DNA of 64,000 bases from Lonicera japonica (Eukaryota > Streptophyta > Magnoliopsida > Dipsacales > Caprifoliaceae), in assembly GCA_021464415.1 (NCBI GenBank), contig CM038469.1:31130087-31194086 (forward strand), given 5' to 3'. Under the pieces are notes generated by a model that saw only the letters and a program-made list of their open reading frames with translations, had not been told where the DNA came from and searched no databases. The translations under genes and the position numbers were made by a program. This document shows, one piece after another, positions 44,801-55,560 of this stretch (within the stretch, counting starts at the first letter, position 1; each line of letters starts with the position of its first letter).

Positions 44801-46244
44801 AGTTGGAAAATAAGTTGAGTTATGTAATGAGATACTCTCCATCTCATGCTCATTTTATGAGTAGATGTCCTATATCCTTTATAATTTTTTGTGTAAAATT
44901 TTTGTTCCTCAACCAGCAAAGAAAATTTCTTCATGGAAAAAGTAACAAAATAAGAAGACGCCTCCTCACATGTCTCAACTTATTTTCCAACTTCTCACAA
45001 AAATCAACTGATTTTATTTTCTTTTTCCATGGTGTTATCAAACGGACCCTTAATTACCACCAAATCAAATATCATTATATGTTCTTAATGTGAAGAATTA
45101 CCAAGTATCCTATTGCACTCTTCACTCTTAGAATGTGCCCCTAGGCTAGTCTAGTTTATGGCATGTTTAGGGAGTGCGTTGATAAATTTCCGTGTCCATG
45201 ATAGAACAGAAAAAATATAAAAGATAGATAATTCGATGATACAGGTGACAGATTTTATGCTTTACTATTCCTCCGTCCCAAATTAAGATACCATTGTCTT
45301 TCTGGGAAGTCCTAAATTAAGAGTCCCACTCCCTTCTAAGAATATAATCAACATCAAAACTCATGACATAAAACAAGGTTTGATATAAACCATTGGTTGT
45401 GATGAAATTAGTGCATTCTTAAAAAATTTGACAGTCGAATGTGGAGTATTGATTAGGAATGGTCGGAGTATACACTGTCAGTTTGAAATTGTAAGACAAA
45501 AGTTATGATTCATTTTTGCTGTATTACATAGTAACTAATTCAAAGAGCTGCTCTTATCATCTCCATGATTCACAGTAACACCCACTGTTTGAAACAGAAT
45601 TCCATGCAATTTGTGTTGACGCTTGGCTTACTTCATGGAGAACATTTTGCCCCGTTTGCAAACGTGATGCTAGAACATCCACGGGTGACCCGCCTGCATC
45701 TGAACGGACCCCGTTACTTTCATCCACACCAGTTTCCATTGCTTCCTCCTCTGCATTGTCATCTGCCAGATCGTCACTAGCTTCATCCTCAGCCATACAA
45801 ATAAGCGCGCCGTCATCAGCCCGATCCCCTTCTATATCTCACCTTCATGCCAGCACATCTTACAACCAACACTCTCTTCAATCCTACAGACACTCCCCTT
45901 ATCTTAGTGTAAGCCAAAGCTCGATAGATTTAAGAAATGCTGCTTCTTCACAACGATACCGAGCTGCCCACTTAGCATCATCGTCTAATTCACTCGGTTA
46001 CCCTTCTTTATCGCCTCTAAATTCGAGATACATGTCTACTTATATTCCGAGCCCGGCAGATGGTTCGTTGAGTTACATCGGGTCATCTAGTCACCAGCAA
46101 AACGCAATGCATTGCAGCGAATCAGCCACAAGCTTTTCTCCATACATCGGGTCCTCTAGTCACCAGCAAAACGCAATGCATTGTAGCGAATCGGCAACAA
46201 GTTTTTCTCCATACGCGTCGGCCCAATCTCTTCCGGGTTGTTAA
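29806..46244 (+). CDS. RMR: RMR vacuolar sorting receptor (PA, transmembrane, RING-H2)
   Basis: Exons 29806-29938, 38226-38450, 43634-44038 and 45598-46244 have GT/AG borders and matching phases, giving 469 residues. The order is: signal peptide about 1-25; PA (protease-associated) domain about 45-150 with [16 protein letters not shown] and [13 protein letters not shown]; membrane span about 163-187; cytosolic RING-H2 at 234-275, with all eight metal ligands (CAIC...C.H..H..C...CPVC); Ser-rich tail. RMR proteins sort storage proteins to vacuoles by binding cargo in the Golgi lumen through the PA domain, and the RING may add ubiquitin. Two tandem copies of a 23-residue unit occupy residues 414-436 and 437-459. 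The gene is long because introns 1 (8.3 kb) and 2 (5.2 kb) are filled with transposons. Which RMR paralogue it is cannot be settled here. Confidence 0.92.
30001..31794. other. intron 1 of RMR, first part
   Basis: Contains a fragment with CTGGCTCCGCCCCTG near 30290, a phrase common in dispersed plant repeats. Otherwise no recognised element, and no alternative exon in phase was found. Confidence 0.35.
31795..31865. repeat. dispersed repeat fragment, also at 63250
   Basis: The text GATATACATTGTTGGCCCACTA followed by GCTTAAGCTTTTGGGAGA recurs near 63258-63410, where it follows a TGGTATCAGAGC box. It is probably an LTR or SINE fragment. Confidence 0.45.
32170..32455 (+). pseudogene. unidentified captured ORF piece in the Pack-MULE
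   Basis: The frame open from 32032 to 32466 becomes GC-rich after 32170. It encodes a Ser/Pro repeat, a Pro/His stretch, a hydrophobic segment ([12 protein letters not shown]) and a basic tail, then meets a splice-donor-like GGTAAG at 32455. It could be part of a captured gene exon. I do not recognise it. Confidence 0.3.
32571..35226 (-). mobile_element. RTE-type LINE, 5'-truncated, recent
   Basis: Perfect 17-bp target duplications ACGAAAGCCTAACATTA flank it (32554-32570 and 35227-35243). The 3' end on the minus strand is a (TTG)n tail preceded by CCGACCCCACCTAGTGGG, the usual end of plant RTE elements. The 5' end is cut inside the endonuclease domain. It is nested in the Pack-MULE, so it came later. 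Confidence 0.9.
32604..35159 (-). pseudogene. RTE LINE endonuclease (part) and reverse transcriptase
   Basis: The 851-codon frame encodes the C-terminal part of an apurinic-type endonuclease ([18 protein letters not shown]), then the RT with [23 protein letters not shown], the [13 protein letters not shown] block, [10 protein letters not shown] and the catalytic FADD, and a C-terminal domain ending [10 protein letters not shown] and GRGRPRKT. The frame goes on upstream of the ATG, but a TAG near 35170 interrupts the endonuclease, and the insertion lacks the first part of the ORF. It therefore cannot make full-length protein, though the RT is unbroken. A full RTE ORF is usually somewhat longer. 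Confidence 0.9.
35350..35500 (-). pseudogene. unidentified coding-like fragment with CxxCG motif
   Basis: A minus-strand frame of about 45 codons, ending in a stop near 35345, contains [20 protein letters not shown]. It sits next to the VQ fragment but in a different frame and does not look like VQ sequence, so it may come from a second captured gene. I cannot name it. Confidence 0.3.
35590..35900 (-). pseudogene. VQ-motif protein fragment captured by the MULE
   Basis: On the minus strand a frame reads through Ser/Thr/Pro text, then [18 protein letters not shown] and RQMVQEFTK. This is the VQ core FxxxVQxxT preceded by the arginine-rich block typical of the VQ4/VQ22 type; VQ proteins bind WRKY transcription factors. 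The usual Gly after the Thr is Lys here, and the frame soon breaks. It is a gene piece carried by the Pack-MULE, not a working gene. Confidence 0.65.
36142..38225. other. intron 1 of RMR, last part
   Basis: Contains an LTR-like stretch (about 36990-37330) with TATAAATA at 37213 and an AAGCACAAGTGCTT palindrome near 37267. No gene other than the RMR exon at 38226 is visible. Confidence 0.35.
38810..40165. mobile_element. MITE interrupted by a later foldback element
   Basis: CATTTGGTTCGTTCCTGGAA at 38811 pairs with the reverse complement of AACTCTAACCAAACGAGC near 40145. The inner element (about 39062-39992) has ends AGGCTCCACAAAGGGCTTCC and GGAAGCCCTTTTTGGAGCCT, and contains LINE 3'-end-like text at 39105-39300. 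A third foldback lies at 39672-39955. All sit in intron 2 of the RMR gene. Confidence 0.45.
39672..39955. mobile_element. small foldback, related to the one at 50411
   Basis: GAGAGGGTAAATGATTGAA pairs with TTCAATTATTTACCCTCC. Inner text (TTGGTGGGAATGATCTCCATGA and CCCGATTGAATTTCTTTGATG) closely follows the foldback at 50411-50728. Confidence 0.5.
40166..41109. other. intron 2 of RMR, middle part
   Basis: No gene and no clear element ends. CTCTCT-rich text around 40950-40985 could be an LTR-element leader. Confidence 0.3.
41150..41690 (-). mobile_element. Copia/TRIM LTR-retrotransposon remnant
   Basis: On the minus strand a primer site TGGTATCAAAG (41485-41475) is followed by about 140 bp of non-coding internal DNA, a purine tract GTGAGGGGGCG, and an LTR start TGTTGAGACTATTAATCCCA at 41332. 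The text upstream of the primer site would be the 5' LTR. So short an internal region suggests a TRIM or a badly deleted Copia element. It lies in intron 2 of the RMR gene, antisense to it. Confidence 0.55.
43021..43406. mobile_element. possible foldback element
   Basis: GGACACCTTAATTTCCC at the left pairs loosely with AAAAGTGTCC at the right, and AACACCCCTCC pairs with GAGGGGTGTT inside. Ends are not certain. Confidence 0.35.
44150..44460. mobile_element. foldback MITE, same family as 61496
   Basis: Inverted halves share TGAATCTCAAGGAATTACAT and the matching right-arm text, and GGGGGCAAAGTCAAAAAGG at the right end. The element at 61496-61782 has the same plan. It lies in RMR intron 3. Confidence 0.5.
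44744..45049. mobile_element. Tourist-type (PIF/Harbinger) MITE
   Basis: The ends GGCTCTGTTTGATAACA and TGTTATCAAACGGACCC are inverted repeats, flanked by the 3-bp duplication TTA (44741-44743 and 45050-45052). About 306 bp, non-coding, in RMR intron 3. Confidence 0.75.
45266..45468. mobile_element. Stowaway MITE
   Basis: The left end reads TTCCTCCGTCCCAAATTAAG, the standard Stowaway (Tc1/mariner) terminus. The right end GGTCGGAG is followed by TA, and a TA precedes the left end. It lies in RMR intron 3. Confidence 0.65.
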
Positions 46245-46637
46245 TTAACAAAGTTGAGATACAAGGAAACTTGAAGGGGTCGATTTGCATTACATAAGGA
46301 AAGATTATTGGGAAGGTATTTTTCTTTTTGAATTGAATTGCTCCTTGTTTGTAAATTTATGATAAGAGTGAGTGTTTCTTTTACTTGTATTGTTCACAGA
46401 GAAAGTGGATGGGGTGGGTGTGTATGGTGATTTGCGTGTTTATTTTTAACATGGTGCTGTTAAATAGTAGTTGCTTATTGGTAAATAGTTGATGACCCTT
46501 TTTAACAAGTATTTAGGTCTTGGTAGAAACCTTTTTTGCTTAACGTGCTACTACTGCGTTTCTCATTAAGGTATATATTTAGTGTGTGTGTGTTTGAAAT
46601 AAGTGCTTTCAAAAGCTGTAAATATGTTTCTGCTGTA

Positions 46638-46665
<28 letters not shown>
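46638..46665. repeat. (TA)n microsatellite in the RMR 3' region
   Basis: An uninterrupted run of TA of about 28 bp, followed by TGTATT repeats. It is likely within the 3' UTR. Confidence 0.8.
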
Positions 46666-46671
<6 letters not shown>

Positions 46672-46730
46672 GTATTTGTATTTGTATTTGTGTATGTATA
46701 TTGATTTTCAACTTTTGTGGGTCGTGTCAC

Positions 46731-46736
46731 AATAAA
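46731..46736 (+). terminator. possible polyadenylation signal of RMR
   Basis: AATAAA about 490 nt after the RMR stop codon. It is the clearest signal in the 3' region; plant signals are often weak, so the site is tentative. Confidence 0.35.
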
Positions 46737-47239
46737 TGTCTTGTGAATTAATTATGGCGTGGATGGCTTGCTTTTGATTTGATGAAATGTGTGCAAGCTG
46801 GTACGTATACTCTTACCATTGAACTAAAAAGGTAAAGAAAATACGCATCTGAAGTAATGTCTAAACTGTATGAAATACATAATATGAGCCAATTTAGGGG
46901 TAAATTACGCTTTGTAGAGAACATGTTTACACAAAACTGATTATTCACAACTACTGCTGCAGTTGATCCAACAATTAACCCATAAATTATTTTAGAGCAG
47001 TCCCAAGCAACCTACAAGCGCATTGAATTTAAAATAACACAATTCAACAAGTAAAATTAAAATAAGGGTGTAATTACAATTTTGTATTCTTGCACTCTAA
47101 AAATTAATACATGTTGGTCACATGATTTTGAAAGCGTGGCAAAATCTTATGTCGGTGAAAAACATTTTAGAATGCTAGAATACTAAAAAAAAATTGCACG
47201 AACCCTTTATATTTATTAGTAATTTATTATATATTCAAA

Positions 47240-50200
47240 TTAAGGGCGAAATTTGCAAGAAATTTTAAACTCTTGTGCTGATTTGTCCAAATATTTGTCA
47301 ACCCATGCTGAGTAGCCCCCTCCCATGTTTGTCACATGCTTGTAGTCCTACACACATCAAATTAATCCACAAATAAAATCTTTTGCAATTGCAAAAGTAA
47401 AATGAGCTTAACTACAAAATTTATATATACATGATCATCTGAACAATTTTTTTAGAAAAAATTGTTCGAGTAAAATGGGACTTACGGAATTAAGTAAATC
47501 AGCACAAGCACGAATCGATCTTCCTCCGCTATTGCAACCCTTTACATGATCAGAGTTTCAAAGTCAATTTATTAATCGGTTCTAAACATGTACTAAAATT
47601 TATAAATAAATTAGATTGGATGGGATTAGATTGGATAGACGGTAAACTTACCACAACTAGATGATCATCTCGATCAGAAATTGAGGACACTTGGGTTAAA
47701 AATTCTGGATTTTTTACCCTACCTGTCCTTCATGGAAAAATATACATAGTATTAAATTTTCACAATACACAATAAGATTGGGCTTCTCAAACTTTTAGCC
47801 AAAAGACAAAAGGTGCATCTATTGACACTAGTTTCTTGTGAATATTCTAGCAATTTAAAAATGATTATTAGTGACACTTTATATGTATCTTTGTGAATTT
47901 TTTATTTTTTGAAGTAAGTTTTACGAGAGTTAAAGTATTTATGTGTAGTGCTAATAATTATTCTCGTGCGGAAGAAAGATTATCGGTTTAAGTAGGCGGT
48001 TCTTTTTATGTTTTGGTACTACTTTTATTTTAAATTGAGATTGATAAATTTGGAAGGAAAATGTTACTCTTGCTCTACTTTTGTACAAATATTTTCTAGA
48101 AATGTGATATCAATTAAGTCTGAACTTGTAAGATATGTAGTTAATGTTTCGTCTATTTTCTCTTCTATTTAATTTATGCCTCATTAGTTTGTATAAAATA
48201 ATCTATCTCCATCTATATCTATATCTATATTTATGCTATATATAAAAGTACAAATACCTTAAGTGTTTTTCCCTTTTTTTGTAGAGACAAATATGCCCTT
48301 AATTTTAAATACAAGATTTTAGGATTTACATTAAAAAAATATATATAACTTCATATATTTTTATATTTTAGTATTAGTATTCCAAATTAATTTAGACTCT
48401 ACTTTATTTTGTTAAACTAATTAAATAAGTTAGAATTATATTAGTATTAGTATTTCAAAGTGTATAACTCCATATATTTTTATATCAATGTTAGTATTTT
48501 AAATGAATTTAAACTCTATTTTATTTAATTGGTTAAAATAATTATATAAGTTATAGTTTGTGTTGAATTAGGTGTTTTTCAAAACTTACCACAAAAGTAT
48601 GTATATTTAATAAACCGTATTAAAACTACAAAATTATTTAATATTAACTTATACATCATCAGGGTATACAATCTATTATTTATATGAGTGTTATATTATT
48701 TTTTGATATTGTGGATAATAATCCACATACGTTTAATAGATTAACTATCTACAAATTCTAAAAATTTATTAAAATTATATTATTCTCTTATATATCTGAT
48801 CAATTTTTATCATGTATTTATAGCATATTATATAGTTGACCGATTTTATGATTTTCTTATAATTATTAATTAAATTTTACACTTGATACTATGCTTTTAC
48901 TTATTTGTGATTATTTTTATTTCATACTAACTATTCAATTCTTAGTATGTATGTTATCATTAATGGAATTAATTAATCACCTTTGTTAAGCAATAAAACT
49001 ACGTGCAATGCGCGTGCACAAAAACTAGTTATATAAAAATAAAATATGCTTAGCACCGTTCAATTTGAAATGTTTCTAGTCCCAAGAAAGTGTTTGCAGT
49101 ATATAAACCAATTTTTAATTTTTCAAAATTGCAAAAACAAGATATAACTTGATTCAATAGAATAAAACAAGTAGATAACCATGTGCAACCATTTGCTATT
49201 ATGCAACTAATGGCACCAAGTGAACCGGAGTGTATTTTATAAAAACCATAATATTTAGGACTATTTTTCTCTGGTTCTGATGTAGATGGTTTCTGCGTTT
49301 GATTGAATTAGGTGAGGATTATTCGAGGTGTACATAAGTTTGATCCGAACACTTTTATCATTGAGAAAAAAAAATGACTAATTTCATGAAAGTTAATTTA
49401 TATTAGGTGAATATATATTTTATTTTTAGGATGGGTTTATTTACTTGTCTGAATCAGAATAGTTGAATCTAAAACTAAAGATCGGTTCTAAATCTGAAAA
49501 TTTTGTTTGTTTTCTTTCTAAACGTCACGTTTGAATATGTATTGTTTGTTTAAAACATATCACATCTTAATGCTGAATTGATGTTATTTGAACAACTTTT
49601 CACTTGTCTTCTTATTTTATAAAAATGACTTAAGGACAAAAGATGTATTTTATTTCTTTAAAAATTAAGTGTTGAGAGGGAGGGGAGCATCTTAATTTTT
49701 AAGAGTTAAAATAAGACTTCAAATCTGAATTTTTAAAATTGCCAAATATATTTTTAAATCTCTAAAGTCGAAATGAACCCGCCATACATTTAGACTTTAG
49801 AAGTGCAAACGAATAACACCTTAGTCATACCAAAGCATTGAATGAAGAGACAGAGAAGGAAATTAAAAGGAAAAATAGAAGGTAGACAATTAGACAAGGT
49901 AGTACCTTCTTGTGTGATGAACATGTAAGGTACATTCAAAGCATTATCAATGTGCCCCTTGTTGAACTCTTCACTTGTCCTATATATATAGCATTTTCAA
50001 AACAAAATTAAAATATTGCTGACAAATTTAACTCAATTGTCAACTTTTCAACCTATTAAATTCTGAAACTTAATTAAGCAGCAAATATACATTCACATAT
50101 TATAAGATCATTTACATCATGTTTCCCGAAAATTTTTATTTATTATCTCTCAAAATGAATAGTATTTCTTTTTCTTAGAAAGAGAACGTGATCATGATCG

Positions 50201-51812
50201 TTCTCTTTAAAATGGAGTTGATATATAAATTTAACATACGATTCAACTACTTTATGATAAACCCCAATATATACATAATCAATCAAAAACGTTATATGTA
50301 CTAACTTTTTGTGTTTTTTTATATATTTAGTTAGAATATATCTCAACACTAACCGTCAAGCTAACTAGAAACAAATGGACTTTGCTCCTCTTCATTACTT
50401 TTTTGTCCAATTTCATCCAAGAAGGTTTAGTTCGAGGATTAAGCAGATGAATTTTTTCATGAAATTTGGTAGAGATGATCTTTATGATGAGTAGATTATT
50501 TTCATAAAATTTCATCAGAAGATTCAATCTATAAATAGGTAACATGGTGATCTAGAATTTGAATGGTTGAAAATAAACAAATGCATCAAATTTTTACCAC
50601 GCCCACTTCCGGTTTGAATTTCTTGATGAAATTTTGTGAGTATGATCTACTTATTATAGATATCATATCTACTAAGTTTCATGAAAAAATTCATCTGTTT
50701 ATCTCTCGAACTAGACTCTCTTGAACGTAATTGGACTGAAAAGGTAATGGAGAAGAGCGAAGTCCCACCAGGACACAAACAAATAAATTAAAAGGAAAAA
50801 TGATTTATTTTGTTATCTATAAACCAAAGATAAAATAAAAATTGAGCTCACCTGACGTCTAGATAACGGTGACCAGAGCTGAGGAGGTCTTTTGCAGCAT
50901 CCACATCAACGGTCACAACATCTTCAGTCCTACATGGATATTAATCACAAAATTCTTCTTGAACTTTATAAATATGTGCACATATGTGTATCTACATATA
51001 CATGGGACGAAAATATATATATAACTCATACGACAAGAAAATAGGAGTTTGAAGTGAAATTCTTTGCCATTTTATCAACCGAATTTTTTTTCCGGTCCCC
51101 AATCCAACGTTAAAGATTCATTTATTCCAACCGTACTTTCAGCGACAATAAACATTTGTTGCTACTGTTTTGTAACATATAATTGCATCTTTTTAATAAT
51201 AAATATATCTCCTAATATTTCGCGACTAAATGTGACTTTTGTGACAAATAAGACTTTTGCTTATAAACGTCGGTCTCACTATGGGAAGACATTTTTCTTG
51301 TGGAAATTAATTAATATTAATATCATATAACAATAAATAATATGCTTGTTTATGATAAGGGGGTCAAATACTTCATTTTTTTTAACAAAATTTAGATTGG
51401 GAAGCAAATTCTTATAATTTTGAAATATTCAGGAGTCATGAGTCATGACTAATTTAAAAGTCGAAATTACAAAATCTTTGAAGGGGCAAGCATTAGATCC
51501 ATCACTACATAGATACATATAGACACACTCTAAAACGAACAATTTCTAATTGCTGATTAACATTTAGCGACGAAATTTTTGGTACTCGGACTTCAATTCC
51601 CTACTAGAAAAAAGTTTGATTCTAGAATCAGTTTATTCTAAAGGCCAGCCGACTCTAAAGCATACATATAATCATACGGACCGGTCCATAAGAACTAGAT
51701 CTTTAACCATCTCAACTCATACATATATATATACACACAAAATCATTTAGAGGCTAGAGTTATAAATTAAATGAAAGTGAATTTAGCATATATACCTCTT
51801 GGGGGCATCCAT
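47240..51812 (-). CDS. STR18: single-domain rhodanese / thiosulfate sulfurtransferase, six exons
   Basis: Exons on the minus strand are 51812-51796, 50929-50852, 49979-49906, 47722-47652, 47539-47486 and 47347-47240. All introns are GT-AG and the phases join, giving 133 residues. The protein reads as one rhodanese domain: DVVTVDVDAAKDLLSSGHRY near the start, LDVRTSEEFNKGH (CH2A-like), NVPYMF, GRVKNPEFL, then the active-site loop VGCNSGGRS with the catalytic Cys at residue 82, and NMGGGYSAWVD near the end. Such proteins move sulfur from thiosulfate or persulfides to an acceptor such as thioredoxin or glutathione. The length fits the plant STR16-STR18 group; the exact paralogue is a guess. No targeting peptide is visible, so it is probably cytosolic. 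Intron 2 holds a foldback element and intron 3 a Helitron. No exon is long enough to appear as an ORF. Confidence 0.9.
48212..49028. mobile_element. Helitron-like element (non-autonomous)
   Basis: The right end has a short GC hairpin (GTGCA..TGCAC at 49003-49019) followed after a few bases by CTAG and then T, the classic Helitron 3' end. The left end TCTATATCTATATTTATGC is like common plant Helitron starts. It has no coding capacity and sits in intron 3 of the rhodanese gene. Confidence 0.6.
50411..50728. mobile_element. foldback MITE in the rhodanese intron
   Basis: The arms pair AGATGAATTTTTTCATGAAA with TTTCATGAAAAAATTCATCT, and AGTTCGAG with CTCGAACT near the ends. Related to 39672-39955. 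It lies in intron 2 of the rhodanese gene. Confidence 0.6.
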
Positions 51813-51908
51813 GGAAGACTATCTGTTAAGTGCTAAACCAGAGTTTGATCTGTTTGAGCTATTTTAGATCTTAGGCTCTGAAGGACGGACAATATGCATT
51901 CTTATATT

Positions 51909-51916
51909 CTTATATA
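51909..51916 (-). promoter_or_regulatory. TATA box candidate of the rhodanese gene
   Basis: TATATAAG on the minus strand about 100 nt upstream of the start codon at 51812, a plausible distance. TA-rich text around it makes chance matches possible. Confidence 0.4.
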
Positions 51917-52069
51917 GTTATATATATGTATAAGAAATTATTTTGGTTTATTCTTAAGCCTAAGGGTTGACTAGGGCTCCACAATATTTCATGGAGTAAC
52001 CTTTTTCTAATTTATTTTTTTCAGTACAAGAGCCGGAGTCTTCTTAGCCATTAAATATGTAGCGATACA

Positions 52070-52625
52070 GATACATCTAGGCAGGAACGAAACTATCGTT
52101 TAACAAGGGGGCCATGACCCCTCCCAAGCTTCAAATTGCTCCAACATTTTTACCGAAGAAAATAAATAAATTATGAGGTACCTTATTGACGGGACTCTAT
52201 AGTGCAAGAGGTTTATGTTTTTTTAGTCCAATCCCATATAAAAACATTGACTTAATTATTTATTTATAAATATAAGGCGCTCTGCCAAGCCCACAAACTC
52301 TAATACGCATATCTACCGATTCTATATTTTTTTTCAATGGTTTGTTTATGAATAATCTCTTTATTCAATGCATAAAGCTACTTAATACATTATTATATCC
52401 ATAGAAAATCTCCAAAACAATTATTTTCAATGGTTTGTCGTCTATCTTTATATTTATATATACACGTTTATTATATAAATGAGAGCGTAGAGAGGATTAT
52501 GGTCCCTTTTTTTGGTACTTCTTTGGTATTGTATAACTTTATACTTCAGTTATGGAATATGTCATGTTGTTGAAAAAAGTGTAGCCCCTCGAAATTATTT
52601 CCTGCTTTCGTCCTTGCGTCTGAGG
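52070..52625. mobile_element. possible degenerate inverted-repeat element
   Basis: AGGCAGGAACGAAACTAT and GGGGGCCATGACCCC at the left have loose inverted partners (ATTTCCTGCTTTCGTCC, GTAGCCCCTCG) at the right. The text resembles common dispersed plant elements. Ends are unclear. Confidence 0.3.
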
Positions 52626-55450
52626 TTCGCTTGGGGAGGGAAAAAGTTGTGGGGATAATCGAACAATATATACACTCTACCCTTAACAAAAGGTTTTTTA
52701 CCACTTGAGATACAAGTCAAGTGTCAATTATAATTTTAACATTTAACTTTATATAGTTACAATTTTTATATAGTTATAGATTCTTTACAGTTTTTATATG
52801 TTTTTTTATACAAATAAAATGTATCGCAACGAATTGATTAATATTTGAAATGATAAAAAATTAATTGCACTAATTTTAATTATAGTTGGTTTATTTATTG
52901 TTTAACACGTGAAAAATAGTATAACAGTAATTGAAAGTCTTTTCATTTACGATCTCAATCAAACACACGCATTCTACACTTCCAAAGCCAATCCTCGTGG
53001 AACATTTAGAATTAATGATCTAACGAAGTATTAGTTTTCCTCATATATAATTTGTTTTTTCGCTTAGAAACCAATTTAGTAATTGGACAACAAGAAAAAT
53101 GTCAAAAAGTGAAATTGGTCAATAGAACAAAAAGACTCTTAGTTTAACATGTCTTAGAGAAAAATAAATAAATTTTAATATAAATAATAAATATCTGTCG
53201 AATATGCGCCACCTAAGGGACAAACAAGTTAGAGTTATCATTGACTTTTTATTTATTAATTGTTTTTACTTTAATCTGACATTTAATTAATAATTGTAAT
53301 TAGTTTTATTTTATTCTTTTGGGCGGAGAGGTTCTCTGTGTAAGCAAGCTACGATTTTTAAAAATATTTTATCAAAGTTTTTATTTATGATTTTCTTTTA
53401 GGTTGAACGAAGAATTGGTCAAGGTCAAAAATAACTTATAATTCACCTGCAACAAAAATGAAAGTCTCATTTATATTTTCTTTTTTATACGAATCATTAT
53501 TTGACAACATAATTATTTTCTATACAAATCATAAATTGACGGTTATAATAATAACAAAACAAAGAGTTTAATAACTTCGTTTACATGAATCAAATTCAAG
53601 ACTTTTTTATTAAGTTATTTGAAACTTACACATGCCAACACATTTAGTGATAGGTTGGGAAGAGGGCGTTTTGCCCATAATAATATAACTAACTTTATGA
53701 AAAAAGATGGGCCATAATTTAATTTTTTTTTACACGAGCGATGATAAATCAAAGTGGATTTTGAGATGGGGAGTGGAGAAATATTGAACCGTGGTGTTCC
53801 GTGTGAATTATCATACCCTTAATCACTGGGGTAAAGTTCAGATTTTATTAATTATGCTTTTTAACAACCCTCAAATTCAAAACTTTGGATCTACCAATGG
53901 ACGCATTATTGTTGAAAAAGGATTAATTATACAAAAATTAAATATATTTTATTGAATTGAGTATAGAAACTTTATTATTTTTAAAATCTATGGGTAGAAG
54001 GCGAAGATGGCTAAAGAAGTTTTACTTTTACCTTTACCATTATATATATTAGAGTTGTTACATTTTAGAAAGATGCAAAAATTGAAATCAAGAACTTTAC
54101 ATGAAATTAACACCACAAATGGCCCAGAATTATTGTAAAGCAAAAAAACTACAAATATTTGGAGCTGGTTCATCAAATTTTATTTTTAAAATCAACCCAT
54201 TTGCTCACATTTTCTTAATCTTTAAAAAACAAATAGTGGATAAATCCAAGTGACTCAAATAGAAGGGGCTGGTCCTCAGGACTTAAACCTAAACGAACTA
54301 TGAGAATATTCAAACTTTCAGGCATTTGAATTTAAACTTAAATTCACACGTATTGATAGCATAATTTCAATTCCATTCTAAAATATTTCACATATCTAAT
54401 TTTAAAAAAAAAATGATATATTTGAAATTAGTTTGTCATGATCATCGAACTAAATCCATTATACAAACACTAAAACCTTTCAAAAAAACTCAATATATAC
54501 ATAATAGGACCGTTACACGCATAGGTCAAGTTGGGTTGGCTCCAAGCTAGACCCAAAACCGAAATGGTTCGGTTCCATGTTTCTAGACATAAAACCAAAT
54601 TAAAATGTTTGGTTTTCCATTTTTACCATCTAGAACCAACCCATTCATTAAAAAACCAATCCAATCCAATCCAACAGAAAGACGTCAAACCGGTTATTCT
54701 TTCGGGTTTGTTAGCTCCGATCCGTCTATATTTGAACGTCAACAGTGAAGTTATGTATTTTTATGCAAGTACCACAAATACAGTATTAGAAATGAATAAA
54801 CAGTGTATGAAACAAGGACAAAAGAGAAAAAAATATTTACTTGAAGCCTAGATCGAAGAACAAAACTTTTCTGATCGTCTCTTTTCAAAAATAAGAAAGC
54901 AAAACTTTTCCAATTTCTGACTAGACGTCAATTAAGTAGAAAATGTTTAATTTTTGTTTTCGTCTAAAGTAAAGATTGATCGAGTCAAAACAAAAATTAC
55001 TATAACTGAAGAAATACGCAAACTGTCCCAAATTAAAAATTCACTATTTTTTTTTTGGACACAAGCAAGTTCAATTACCACGTTAATGCGATCAAATCAG
55101 GACCTACTTGTTACAAAAATAAGTAGAATGCCAGCAGGCTACAAGGCTGTTGGCATTAACCTGCTCACTCTAAAACAAAATTATAAATAACTAATCATGG
55201 TCTATAATTTGTAATTCAACACAGCGACTAGTTTCAAGAAATCATCAAGGGAGGAAAAACTGAAAAGAAAGACTTCATAAATAACTAATCGAACGTACAT
55301 TAAAACGAAATAGTAAACAGCTAAATGTTCTCACTTAGGATGCAGAAAAATATTCCAAGAAACTAGAGCAAGCAAATATAAACAGAAATCATTTACTTTC
55401 TCTGAAAACAAAATCCTATAGCGTTGTCACATTAAAATACACACACGATA
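52626..55450. other. AT-rich intergenic stretch with one SINE relic
   Basis: Around 53757-53835 (minus) GTGATTAAGGG as box A and GGTTCAATATTTC as box B suggest a SINE head. No gene is recognised; ORFs at 54531 and 54954 have no family features. Confidence 0.35.
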
Positions 55451-55560
55451 ATTATCAACAGAATCGTGTATTTATCCACAGAATTGTGAAACAAAACCGG
55501 AGTAAACTAACAATTCTCTCAAATGAGACTTTATCGAATTTAACAAGTACTGACATTAAT

